Shown: in pieces, positions 36,881 through 48,345 of the stretch
Position numbering within the stretch: position 1 is the first letter of the stretch
Layout: every line of letters begins with the position of its first letter
NCBI RefSeq assembly: GCF_014356525.2
Contig: NC_052510.1
Coordinates: 18,085,999 to 18,149,998, forward strand
Length of the DNA stretch: 64,000 nucleotides
Origin: Nilaparvata lugens
Lineage: Eukaryota > Arthropoda > Insecta > Hemiptera > Delphacidae
Direction of reading: 5' to 3'
Notes under the pieces: generated by a model
What the model was told of the DNA's origin: nothing
What the model saw: the letters and a program-made list of their open reading frames with translations, nothing else
Database searches by the model: none
Position numbers and translations under genes: made by a program

Positions 36881-37121
36881 CTATTTAGTAAGGTTATGAA
36901 CATGGTAAGGTGAATGCCATATGGAACTGAGATAATTGACACATGATATTCTAACATAATATGTTGTATTCATTGGAAAGCTTAAAATAATTTTATCAAT
37001 CAACTGATCGAATTTAATTTTCCGTGGATCGAAAGCGCGAATTTGCCACGTGGTTGTTCCATTGTTGTAAAAGCTTGGCCAGTTCGGTTTGCGCCTTCTA
37101 TCAGCTGTATATGAAGTCTAA

Positions 37122-37268
37122 AGGTGCGTACATGAGCAATTCACTTTCAATCAGCTGATGCCAAGCTTTTTATAACTGTATCTTACCGTTTCTATAAAAA
37201 TACAGATATAATCAGCTGATTAAAAGTGAATTGCTCATGTTTGCGGCGCGTAAATCTGTACGCACCTT
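37122..37268. mobile_element. Small MITE with asymmetric terminal inverted repeats
   Basis: The left end reads AAGGTGCGTACATGAGCAAT and continues TCACTTTCAATCAGCTGAT. The right end in complement reads AAGGTGCGTACAGATTTACG, then ACATGAGCAATTCACTTT and AATCAGCTGATT. The left arm thus lacks about 17 bp after GTACA that the right arm has. The core is about 60 bp. No target duplication is clear. Confidence 0.7.
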
Positions 37269-38251
37269 CATAAATTCCGATTAGAACGGAGCACAGAGAT
37301 TTTCTTTGGTTAGGAGTTTGTTAATAATCCTTTTTTGGAATTCAAATTTTATTGCAAACAAAAATCACATTGAAGAATTTAGACAACAAGATTACAAAAG
37401 CAAGATGTCAAACATAAACCTACACTTATTTGTAGCACGGCCAGAAAAAGACAAACTTGAGTACTAGCTGTGAGTTCATTCAATATAGCTTATATTTTTG
37501 TGTTAATATTTTGTGAACAAAAAGTACGAGTTGATGAGAGATGTGAGTAATTTCTTATATTGATCTAAATGGTTATTCATATTGTAGTAGTCGGGGTCAC
37601 TTCAAAGTTTTTTATTTTGTAGCTAATAAATTTCATACGTATCGATTGTCCATAATGTATTCAGTGTCCATAATGCAAGTGATTGAACTAATCAAAATTA
37701 ATGGCTTGCTGGCACTTCATAGAATTTATAGTATTCCTGGTTATTGAGCTTGTCTTTTTTCAGCGTTGACTATTAATAATGAAGCTTTATTTACAACCAG
37801 CTTACCTGGCGAACTTCGTACCGCCAAGAAGTATCTCATGTTACACTTTACTTCATTTGGTGAATCATGAAATTTATCAATATTTCCATTTACATCTGAA
37901 TACGGACTTCCTTTGTGCTCAGTCATGCAGCATTCATTATTCCCAGAACATATTCTTCTCAATCAATTGGTGGTAATATCTAACAGTAAAGTGTTGAATT
38001 AAAAAAAATAGATAGGATTAATCAGTGTTTCAAAGATGAATTCAATGTTTTAATGGTTGTTGATTGTCAATAGATGGTCCAGGAAATGTACGATGAATCA
38101 CACAGAATTACATATTTTTTCCATCTTCCATTTGAGGATGAATATAAGCTAAATTAAAAAAAAGTAAATTATTCTGCCATTAATGAATGCAATATGAACA
38201 ACTCTCTTCCATGAAGTGAATAATTTTTATCCAACATTTTCCGGTTACTCA
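37269..38251. other. Intergenic, nothing recognised
   Basis: AT-rich sequence with no supported gene. Short frames on both strands near 37741-37976 carry no known motif. Confidence 0.35.
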
Positions 38252-39147
38252 TTGGTTGAGTTCAAAGCCACTGATCGGTGAGTGAACGGTGAGATCGGTG
38301 AGTGAACGTGGCTCTGAACGAACCAGTTTTTGGTCGTTGAACGATGCATAGACTCAAATGCAGCGCTACTGTACTTGGAATTAAAATCGGCCATTGAGGG
38401 GATAACCAGGAAGATTATTACATACTAAAGATCTTGAAGTTTTTTGTGATCTTTAATATTACAAAAATATAGATATTATATAATATCTCGCGCTAAAATA
38501 CCTCAATGGAACCTTCAATTTCAGGTAAGAACAAGCATTGGGAAGGCACAGGCATTGTGCGTTTATACCTCTTCAAGGTCTTTGGTCTAACTGATGAAAA
38601 AAAACGTCATATCCGGTTCGTTCACTGATCAGTTGTTAATCGTACTTTCCACCGATGGAAAAGAACGTAAATAGAGTAGCTGAACGTAAACAGACATGGC
38701 TGAATAAGAAGTTGTTTACGAATAATGGACTCCATTATAATGTATTTGGGAGCAGAGAAATGCATGATTACATAAATTCAATAACATTAAAAATATTTTA
38801 CAAAGCATTTAAAACAACTCCAATCACCTGATGGTTTTCCATTTTAATTGATTACAATGAAATAGGTTAAGTTTTAGTTTTGTTTACAAAATATGATCAA
38901 CAGGGGAAACATCTGTCAGTCATGACTCATGAGCAACCGTTCAGCCACAGATTACACACAAAATGGAAGGTATCAATCTAACCAAGATTTGAGTGCACCA
39001 AGACCACGACACGTCATGACTGCATCATCTTGTTAGAAATTAAATCTACTGCTGTATTACAATGCTACACTTTCTTTCAAGATAGCGGATTATGGCGTCA
39101 AGATACTAGCCGACTTTTCACTCTGTGGTCAATCTGTGATCACTAAT

Positions 39148-39337
39148 TGCTTATCTAATGTGTAGGTCATAAGTAATTAAATTGACGAGATTTATAATTA
39201 TAACTTCAATTTATTAGAACAATATTTACAAGCTCCAAACTGTGGAGACATTCCAAGACCGACGAGTACAATGAGCATACGAGCATAGAGGTTATTTAAC
39301 AATGATGTAGTAGCACACTAGAGTGCTCTCATCAACA
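39148..39337 (-). repeat. 3' LTR of element A
   Basis: The 190-bp copy reads, in element orientation, TGTTGATGAGAGCACTCTAG to TTAGATAAGCA. It differs from the 5' LTR by a few substitutions and small indels, for example ACGAGCATA present here near 39275. Confidence 0.88.
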
Positions 39338-39600
39338 TCATCCTCCTTTACATGAAACAAATAAATTGACAGTATCCCAATTAATACAATATTAGTCAAC
39401 TACAACCATACAAGATGATAGTTTTTCAAATTGTTGTTTAATAAAAAGAGAAATAAAATTAAGTTGAACTTGTGCATACAAATTAAAGACAATAAAATTA
39501 ATTATAAGATAATCTTTTTGGATTTTCAATTGTTTTACCTCGGCTTGTAACATAGCCATCAAATTTTTTTATCACAGCATTTTTTCTTCATCGGTTTCAT

Positions 39601-40760
39601 TTATAGGTTGACATTACTTGAAATTGGTGAGCCTTGGCGTATAGGACTAGTAACCAAATGGTCATATCTACCAACATTAGACTCATCATAAGGAGAAGTA
39701 ATAAAGAATTTTCTATTTCTACGGTATAATCTATTGTTCTCATCCTTGACAATATAGGAACGAGGTACAACATCTTCTGAGATTATTTCACCAGTAGACC
39801 AAGACGCTTGTGGGTTTTTCTTGGAAAGAAAATTATCATTATTTATATTCAGCTTTGATAGAGGCTTAGCATTCTTATTATAATACTTTTGAGTTGACAA
39901 TTTTCGTTCATTCACAAGTACAGGATCAGGTTTAGTTATCTTTGGTTCTAAGAACTTTGAAGTACAAGGCAACTTTGTGTTCAAGTTTCTAGAAAATAAT
40001 AATTGTGCAGGTGATGGCAAATTACCTTTGGGAGTATTCCTATAGTTCAATAGAGCTACATAAGGATCTGTATTAGAGAATTCACATTTTTTCAATATAC
40101 CTTTTGCAATTTTTACACCAGATTCAATTTGACCATTTGACTGCGAATACTTAGGAGAAGTAATAATATGAGAAAATTCAAAATCAGATACAAATTTCTT
40201 GAAATCAGAACTAGTGAATTGAGTACCAGCATCTGTTACAAGTGTTTGAGGAATGCCATGACGAGCAAATATTGATTTCAATTTATTAATAACACTTTTA
40301 GCATTCAATTCAGACAAAGATACAAGTTCAATATATTTCGAATAATAATCCATAACAACTAGAAAATCCTTAGACTTAAACTCAAACAAATCAGCAGAAA
40401 TTTTATCCCAGGGTAGATTAGGAATTTCATGAAACATTATAGGTTCTTTAGAATCACAAGGAGAATAAATAGTACAAGTCATACAATTATTTACAAATTC
40501 CTAAATGTCAGCATTTATACCAGGCCAATACAATATTTTGCTCTTATTTCACATGTATTAACACGAACATGACCCTCATGTATTTTTTTAAGCATTTCTT
40601 TCCTTAATTTACATGGAACAAGAATTCTGTCATTTTTAAATATAGCAACCCATCAATTACATGCAAATCGTTCTTCACATTCCAATAAGGTCTGACCTCA
40701 TTTTGCAAATAATTACTCTTGTTTGTTGGCCAACCATTCAAGACAAAGATCTTTGACAGT
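39601..40760 (-). pseudogene. Integrase region of element A
   Basis: In element order: a zinc-finger part HEGH..CMTC (about 40600-40480, frame-broken), then a 293-codon open frame 40482-39601 with the integrase core. Aspartate 1 lies in VVMDYYSKYIE, aspartate 2 in LVTDAGTQF, and the glutamate in QSNGQIESGVK, so the DDE triad is complete. NYRNTPKGNLPSPAQLLFSR follows, as in Ty3/gypsy integrases. The zinc-finger part has frame changes and stops, so the polyprotein is not continuous. The C-terminal tail ends near 39601, about 260 bp from the 3' LTR. Confidence 0.88.
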
Positions 40761-40768
40761 ATTTAGTA

Positions 40769-41002
40769 TTAAGTCTTCATTGGTTTCAATTTTTTCTTAG
40801 AAATAGGCAATGAGTTTTTGAAAAGGCTGACTTGACAAATAATTATGTCCTCATCAGTTTTATGAATATCCTCTACACAAGTTACAGGCATAGAAGATCT
40901 TGAGAGAGTATCAGCAATGAACATAAAGGTTACCTGGTTAATAGATGACTTCAAGGTCATAACACTGAACTTTACGAAGAATTTACTTTGCAATCTCAAA
41001 GG
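40769..41002 (-). pseudogene. Distal RNase H end of element A, separated by the foldback
   Basis: After the foldback the minus strand resumes with LRLQSKFFVKF and, after frame changes, MFIADTLSRSSMP, the closing motif of the RNase H/tether region in Ty3/gypsy pols. The stretch between is out of frame: a neighbouring frame gives DLEVIY, a stop, then PGNL. It matches the part that should follow NAPERLR at 42968. Confidence 0.8.
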
Positions 41003-42967
41003 GGCTCCGTGAACTTGTAGTGCACAAGCCCGGAAAAAATTGAAAAAAATTGACAATAAACTACGAATTTTGTGTCGGCAAAATATCCAAAAATTAAATT
41101 TTGTACAAGCACAGTTTTTTTTTACACACATTTGAAGTCGCAGTCAAGGTCATTTTCCAATGCTAATTTCCCTGTGCTGGAAGTGTGAACTTGTAGTGCA
41201 CATGTCAGAAAAAATCCGAAAAAAATTGACAATAAACTACGAATTTTGTGTCGCCTGAATATGCAAAAATCGAATTTTGTACAAGCACCGTTTTTTAATT
41301 AGACGCTTTTGAAGATGGAGTCAAGGTCATACATATCATTGATTATTATCCCTATGCTGGCTACCTGCCAGCTACGGATATGCTCATGCAGGCAGTATAT
41401 TATGCAGGCGTGATAGTACGATTTGTATTACTTTGAATAAATAAAATACTGTATCCAAGTAGAAAAGATGATCTATTGAATCATCATCAACCACAAAAAA
41501 ATGAAATATGCAAGCACAGTTTTCACGGGAAAATTTCAAAGTTCAAAATTTGTAATAGTGATACATAGTGACATTTTTTCCAAAAAACGTGACATTTTTT
41601 CCAAAAAACGTGACATTTTATGGGAATTCTTGAATAATCAACCGCAAAAGTCAAGTGCATGGCATTTCTTCTGTTATTTTGGACTGGATGCAATGTTGAA
41701 CATAATATATAGTATCATTTCTGATCTTGAATGAATTTTGTACAAGCACAATTTTCACGAAAAAAAATACCAAAGTTAAATACCAGTTATAGGTATCCTC
41801 TTGAGAATTATTGAATAATCAGCCACAAAAGTCAAGTGCATGGCATTTCTTCTGTTATTCTGGACTGAATGCGATTGTAAACATATACAGAATCAGTCCT
41901 GATCACGAATGAATTTTGTACAAGCACAGTTCTCACGGAACTGGTGATTGTGATTGTGATTGTGATGAAAAAATGATTTTCATCATTGCATTCAATCCAG
42001 AATAACAGAAGAAATGCCATGCACTTGACTTTTGTCGTTGATTATTTAAGAATTCTCAAGAGGATACCTATAACTGGTATTAAACTTTGGAACTTTTATT
42101 CGTGAAAACTGTGCTTGTACAAAATCCATTCCTGATCAGGAATGATTCTATATATGTTCAACATTGCATTCAGGCCAGAATAACACAAGAAATGCCATGC
42201 ACTTGACTTTTGTGTTTGATTATTCAAGAATTCCCAAGTAGATACCTATAGCTGGTATTAAACTTTGGAATTTTTTTTTGTGAAAACTGTGCTTGTACAA
42301 AATTCATTCATGATCAGAAATGATTCTATATATGTTCAACATTGCATTCAGTCCAGAATAACAGAAGAATGCCATGCACTTGACTTTTATTGTTGATTAT
42401 TCAAGAATTACCCATAGTATCACTATTACAAATTTTGAACTTTGAAATTTTCCCGTGAAAACTGTGCTTGCATATTTCATTTGTGGTTGATGATGATTCA
42501 ATAGATCATCTTTTCTCCTTGGATACAGTATTTTATATATTCAAAGTAATACAAATCGTACTATCACGCCTGCATAATATACTGCCTGCATGAGTGGTAG
42601 GGTAGCTGGCAGGTACGTAGGGAAATAATCAATGATATGTATGACCTTGACTCCATCTTCAAAAGCGTCTAATTAAAAAACGGTGCTTGTACAAAATTCG
42701 ATTTTTGCATATTCAGACGACACAAAATTCGTAGTTTATTGTCAATTTTTTTCGGATTTTTTGTGACATGTGCACTACAAGTTCACACTTCCAGCATAGG
42801 GAAATTAGCATTGGAAAATGACCTTGACCGCGACTTCAAATGCATGTAAAAAAAAACGGTGCTTGTACAAAATTTAATTTTTGGATATTCTGCCGACACA
42901 AAATTCGTAGTTTATTGTCATTTTTTTCAAATTTTTTCGGGCTTGTGCACTACAAGTTCACGGAGCC
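41003..42967. mobile_element. FB-like foldback element with tandem repeats in its arms, inside element A pol
   Basis: The 1965-bp insertion begins GGCTCCGTGAACTTGTAGTG and ends with its complement. Arms of roughly 0.95 kb are inverted along their length around a TGATTG-repeat centre near 41945-41985. Each arm starts with two tandem units of 176 bp (GAACTTGTAGTGCACA at 41011 and 41187) and continues with further repeats carrying TTTTGTACAAGCAC and AGTCAAGTGCATGGCATTTC. Flanking pol sequence shows an imperfect ~9-bp duplication (element-A strand: CCCCTGAGA and CCTTTGAGA). Long arms built from tandem repeats with a 9-bp target duplication are the pattern of Drosophila FB elements. No transposase is present. 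Confidence 0.85.
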
Positions 42968-43730
42968 TCTCAGGGGCATTCGACAAAGGCTTCTTGAACA
43001 AGCTCACAAGTGGTTTGTGATCTGTTTCCACTGTTTTTTTTCTGGAAAAAATATATTGGTGAAAACGAGTGCAACCAAAATTAATTGCTAACATTTCCCT
43101 CTCTATTTGACTATTATTACGTTGACTTTCTGTTAATGCTCTTGAAGCATAAGCGACAGGCTTGTTGTCACTCAGCAAAACAGCTTCAAGGCCATTTGAA
43201 CTTCTATCAACAGATAATATTACCTCTTTTCTATAATCAAAATATGTGAGAACAGGGGGATTCATTAACAATTGTTTCAGCCTGTTGAAAGCTAGTTCTT
43301 GGGGTTGATCCCAATGAAACAATATATCATTTTTCATCAATTCTCTCAACGGTGTTGTGATAGTAGAATAATTACGAATGAACATGGATAAGTAATTTGT
43401 TACACTAAGAAACCTTTCTAGTTCCTTACGATCAGCAGGAGTTTTAATTTTCTGAATAGCTAGTACTTTAATTGGATCCGGTGATACACCAAATTGTGAA
43501 TAGACATGACCTACAAATTTTTCTTCGGTATCACGAAAGCTACATTTTGACATATTGAATTTTATACCATTCTCTTTTGCAATTTCTAAAACTAGTCTTA
43601 ATCTATCATCATGAGTTCTCGAATCAGGTCCACTGACCACTGACACAGATATCATCAAAGTAAGTAAGAACACCATCAATATTACCAAACAATTCGTTCA
43701 TTTTTGATTGAAAGATGTCTGGTGCACAGC
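42968..43730 (-). pseudogene. RT palm/thumb and RNase H of element A
   Basis: In element order: SCAPDIFQSKM and the catalytic YFDDI (about 43725-43640), then FNMSKCSF, KFVGHVYSQFGVSPDP, LSVTNYLSMFIRNY, then RNase H with SVDRSSNGLEAVLL, AYASRALTESQRNNSQIERE and TDHKPLVSLF. Two frameshifts are visible: one between MPYGF and SCAPD near 43731, and one where TCAGTGG is duplicated near 43640. The frame is cut at NAPERLR by the foldback insertion. Confidence 0.9.
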
Positions 43731-44594
43731 TCAAAAGCCATAAGGCATACGCAAAAATTTGTAACTACCATAAAGTGTGTTGAATGTACACAATTTACTA
43801 CTTTTATCATCTAGTTTGAACATCCAAAATGCAGAGCTAGCATCTAGAACAGAGTATACTTTAGAATTTATCAATTTATTCGCAATTTCCTCGGAAGTGG
43901 GAATTTGACACTGAGGTCGTTTCAAATACTTGTTCAAATTTCGTGGATCTAAGACAACTCCGAGTCCGGAATTCTTCTTGTGAATTAATACCATACTATT
44001 CACCCATTCAGTTGGTTCAATTACTTTAGCAATAATACCTTTACTTTCTATGTTGTTGAGTTCAATTTTAAGTGATTCAAGTAATGCAAAAGGAACTCTC
44101 CTTGAAGGTTCAATCTTAGATTCGTAGTTGTCAATTGAGCTTAATTCAACTGCACCTGGAATTGTTTCTAAATTTCCATCAAACATTACTTCAAAATCTT
44201 TACACATGAATGTGTCTTCAACAGTAAGTGAATCTATGGTACGAGTTATTAGACCTGAGGAGCAACATGTACTAAGGCCCAACAACGGTTGGCAGGTTAC
44301 ATCAACAATTACAAAAGAAATTTTGCAAGTTTTTTCTTTGACAAGACAGGTTAGGTTACATCTACCAATTACTGAAGCTTTCTGACCAGTAAATGAAGTA
44401 ATTATAACACCAGTATTTTCAATAATTGAATTAGTAAGGTCTAAATCCTTAAATTGAGAATAGGATAGCAAGTTTGTTCGAGCACCAATGTCTAGTTTGA
44501 ATTTAATTTTTTTACCATTAATTTCAATTGTTTCGAACCAGTCATGTACACTTTTACTGTTTTCCAATACAGTTTCAATTGAAAAATTTTCCAT
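43731..44594 (-). pseudogene. Protease and RT N-terminal half of element A
   Basis: The 287-codon frame contains an aspartic protease in which the active-site triad reads DIG (KLDIGARTNLLS) instead of DTG/DSG, with PLLGLSTC downstream. The RT fingers follow: RRVPFALL, NSMVLIHKKN, VVLDPRNLNKYLKR and VYSVLDASSAFWMFKLD, the last holding the first catalytic aspartate. It ends at MPYGF followed by an in-frame stop created by a frameshift. The changed protease triad is a further sign of decay. Confidence 0.88.
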
Positions 44595-44651
44595 TTGTAT
44601 ATTTCCTGCAGTATCAATTGAGTCTTCATTATTTACACTTGCCTCATTTAT

Positions 44652-45465
44652 TTACTTTTTATTAGCATTACCTTGGGATGTGGAGTTAAAGTTGTGAGTT
44701 GATTTTTTCAACTTGCACATAGATGAGAAGTGATTTTTCTTGTTACAAGGAAAACAAAACTCACCATAAGCAGGACATTGATTAATGGCATGATTATTGC
44801 CACAATTCGAACATTTGTTAATGAATTTTCCATGTAGATTACCAGTATGAATTTTCGTCTTGGCGCTGAAATTGTTTCGAGAATTTGGTGATTCATTCCT
44901 CGAACGGAAGTTCATTGTGGCTTGCGCGATTTCAGAGTTGTCCAATTCCTTTACTTGGATTTGTGATAATTCAGCCGCTTTGCAAATTGAAAGAGTTTTG
45001 TCAAGAGTCAAGTCCGGTTCACGTAAAAGTCGTTCTTTATGTGTTGATTTGAAGAATTCAGACCACATATGTGTACATCTCTCACTAATCCCTCTCGAAG
45101 GGCATCGAACTCACAGTTTAGGCTTTTGTTGATCAAGTCCGTAAAGTAGAAGTCTATTGACTCGTTAATATTTTGTTTCCGAGTAAGAAATTTATGTCTC
45201 TCAACCGTGAGATTCTTTTTCGGTAGGAAATAGTTTTGAAATTTAGATACAACAAGTTCGTAATCCTGAGAGTCTTTCTCATTCAAATTGAAAAAATTGA
45301 ATAATTTCAAAGCATTTTAGTCCCAAATTATGCAGCAATATAGCTATTTTACGTTCATCGGTTTCCTTGCTTAAATTTGAAGCTACAAGAAAAATTTTGA
45401 ACTGCTGAATCCAACGTGTCCAATTTTGCGATACATCACCATCTATTGTGCGGTCCACGTTATAA
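44652..45465 (-). pseudogene. Gag of element A with two CCHC zinc knuckles
   Basis: Three frames together give a gag: WTRWIQQFKIFLVASNL near 45430-45380, then DYELVVSKFQNYFLPKKN and HKFLTRKQNINESIDFY (45310-45008 frame), then THKERLLREPDLTLDKTLSI and two zinc knuckles, CSNCGNNHAINQC and CFPCNKKNHFSSMC (45068-44652 frame). Frameshifts lie near 45310 and 45070. Two adjacent CCHC knuckles are common in Ty3/gypsy elements with K02A2.6-like pols. Confidence 0.85.
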
Positions 45466-45638
45466 TGGCAGTGGATAAAAATAAAAGAATAGCGATGCCG
45501 ATTCTCTGCATTAATTAATTATATTTCTTCACTGTCAAAAACATAATTGACATCGTTGTGGACCTGGAAAAGGATAGTACCACCGTCTTTGTCGAATGAT
45601 AGACAAGGATAGCAAAACCAAAGTTGATCAAATACTGT

Positions 45639-45688
45639 CATTATAAAGTGGACTTTACTGTGCCTATAGTAAGGTCCACTTTATAATG
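45639..45688. repeat. Perfect 15-bp hairpin
   Basis: CATTATAAAGTGGAC and its exact complement face each other across 20 bases. After one mismatch five more pairs form, leaving an 8-nt loop. It lies in the leader of element A, just outside LTR element B. It could be a tiny MITE or an RNA structure of the element. Confidence 0.6.
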
Positions 45689-45764
45689 AGCCTATGCCAG
45701 GTTCAATAGACACAGACTTAGAAGTAGTATTTGTCGACATGATTTACGAAACTCAGTTACACTA

Positions 45765-46196
45765 TGTAACGTATCAAAATCTGAGGGGTAAACAAAATCC
45801 CTATTTAGAAGAATTTTATAGGTCTGAAATGGAATAACTAGTCTAGTATTCCCAAATGCGATAACGTATTGGAAGATTAGATAATATCAGGTATCACGGC
45901 TAAAATTAGAACAGTCGGATAGAAAAAGAAAGTTATTTGCTACTTATATTATATTATATAAAGTATTGGAAAATTTGAGGTTAGGCTTAAAATACCTACT
46001 GATCAGCGACATAATGATCGATCAATTCATAACATAAAATCTAGCCAGACACCTTGGCAGAAAGTTATTGTAACCAAATGGTATGCAACTAGAGGACTTT
46101 AAAAAAGCACATGGCTAATTGTTGTAGAGGGAGAAACAACTTATAAACCTTATAAAAATATACTATATGTAATAAATGTACTTAAACCACCAAATA
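45765..46196 (+). repeat. 5' LTR of element B
   Basis: Matches the 3' LTR over its whole length with scattered substitutions, for example CAACAAAATC... versus CGAGCAAAATC... context near the left end (TGTAACGTATC here, TGTAACATATT there). The gag start codon lies only about 14 bp beyond its end, leaving almost no leader. Confidence 0.82.
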
Positions 46197-46209
46197 AGAA
46201 TTAATTAAA

Positions 46210-47786
46210 ATGATGCAGGAGATTAAAAAGGAAAATACAGCAATTAAAGAGTCCAATAAACAGGGTCTGGAAGAGGCAACGGACGCCATACAGTCATTAG
46301 AACGGAGGTTAGATGCTATCAATAGCAAAGTAGAAAATCATAGGGAAGAGTTGAAAGTAATGATAAATTTACAAAGAGAAAGTCAGGATAAAGTTGCGGC
46401 AGGATTATCAGAAAGGTTAGATACAGTTACCTGTGAACTAAATGAAAGGATAGATAGTCTAACAATACAAACCACCGCACCTATTCAAGAAATAGCAACC
46501 AGCATTAAAGCCGATTGCCAACAGGAAATCCAAAAACAGATTACAGCCGCTAACCAAAACATATCAGTGGATAAAAATCCAAATAGTATCACAGCTATGC
46601 ATAATAAACAAACCAGCATGTACACACAAATGAACCAATTACAAGGTGATCTAAATCAGAACACAGAAACATGTAAAGCTTCAAATGGAACTCTGCAAAT
46701 ACAAAAATCCACTCTAACACAATTGAATCAAGAGGTAAAGACTAATAAGATTGCAAGTAATAATCAATGGCAACTGGCACATGAGAAAATAATAGCATTA
46801 GAAAATAATAGCATTAGAAAATAAAATCCAGCAACAACCCCATGGAACTCAGGCAGACAGCATCAATTCACACAGTATACTGCAGGGACTAAGTAAATTT
46901 GATAATACGGATTGCCATTTGCAACCTCAACCGTTCATTGATCAAATAAAATTAGTACAAACTCTTGCACCCACCTCTTGGAGTATGTGGCGACTCCGTT
47001 TGACCAGCTTACTAAGTGGCAAACCCCTGATGTTTTTTCGGAGTAGAGTTGTTTACATCATTGGAGGCGTTTATCGCTGTCTTCCTGGAACAGTATTGGA
47101 GCAGAAGTAAACAGTTGGATGTACTAGCGGATATCATACCATGCGATTTCAATCCTAATTTAGATGGTGCATATACCACTTTCGTCACTGCCCTACAGTT
47201 CAAGAATTCTCAGCTGAACGAGCCAATAAACAAATCTGCCTTAGCAAGTATCATTTTAAAAAAGCTACCTTACCGAGTTAGAATGGTGCTCGCCACTCAA
47301 CCAATAACCGATTGTAAACAATTAATAAACCATCTATATGGCATACAATCTGTGATGGGAATACCAAATCACCGGTCAGATCAAATGTATACACAGAATC
47401 AACATGATTCAAAAATTGATCAATACACCAGTCAAGCTTATGAATCAGTACCATATGATCGCTCCCAATCTACTCCTCAATTTGAATGCTGCTATGATCA
47501 TAAACAAAATAATAATTGGAATAATAGAAGTTTTCAAAATTGCCCAACAAATCATTACCCACAGCAAAATAATCTAAGGAATTATTATGATGGCCAGGAC
47601 CAATTAAACACAAATAATGGTTATGCTCACAATAATTATAATAGAAATCATAAACTACCACCACATCAAATAAGTACAAACTACACATTAGCACATGCAA
47701 CCAGATTAAACCAACAAAGAACACAGAACCCAACACCTGATAATCCACCACCAGACACAGAGAAGACTACAGCTAAAAAATCATGA
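46210..47786 (+). pseudogene. Gag of element B, frameshifted
   Basis: The first frame (46210-46824) is a 204-residue, Glu/Lys/Gln-rich coiled-coil type segment (AIQSLERRLDAINSKVENH). It stops where the 16-mer AAAATAATAGCATTAG is tandemly duplicated (about 46792-46823), shifting frame. A second frame near 46825-47110 continues with LSKFDNTD and LAPTSWSMWRL. A third (47049-47786) holds the capsid end FLEQYWSRSKQLDVLADI and an Asn/Gln/Pro-rich tail without a zinc knuckle. The protein type fits a retrotransposon gag by position and composition. Confidence 0.75.
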
Positions 47787-47939
47787 CTATATGATACCCC
47801 CAATATAACGCATACAAGCTCTGATGAAACAAATAAAGAAAAGCCAGACACTTCAGCATCATATACCACCTTTAGGAATGATTTACCAGAAATTCTATTA
47901 GAAGAACCAGAAAAAGAATGCAGGATACCCGATACACAG

Positions 47940-48345
47940 ATGCAAGCATATATCGATATCGAATTATATGGAATGAAGGTTCAAGCATTAGTAGATAGTG
48001 GTTCACAATGTAGCCTTATACAAGCAGATATATTTCAATGCCTAAAAGAAAAAACAAAATTAGCTATTCTACCACTAACAAATGTATATGTATCAGGTAT
48101 CAGTCCAGGACGGCGAATACATATAACTACCCAATTTTTACTGGAAATAGACCTTCAACAACAACAATTCGCTTATACATTTCTTGTATTACCTGTATCC
48201 GGTCCACACTTAATAATAGGCACAGATTTTCTCAAACATTTCCAAGCCTGTTTAAATTTCAAAACATTGAGATTCCACGCTTTTACCGAATCTGAATCAC
48301 ACGAAGTTATAGTACCACTTGATTTGAAAAAACGCACTGAAGAAA
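47940..48345 (+). pseudogene. Aspartic protease of element B
   Basis: The active-site motif ALVDSGSQCSLIQ (DSG) is followed by the flap region and by LIIGTDFLKHF, the second conserved protease motif. About 30 residues later (KKRTEERSCKQ) the sequence jumps straight into the middle of the RT, so the linker and RT fingers are deleted. Confidence 0.85.
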
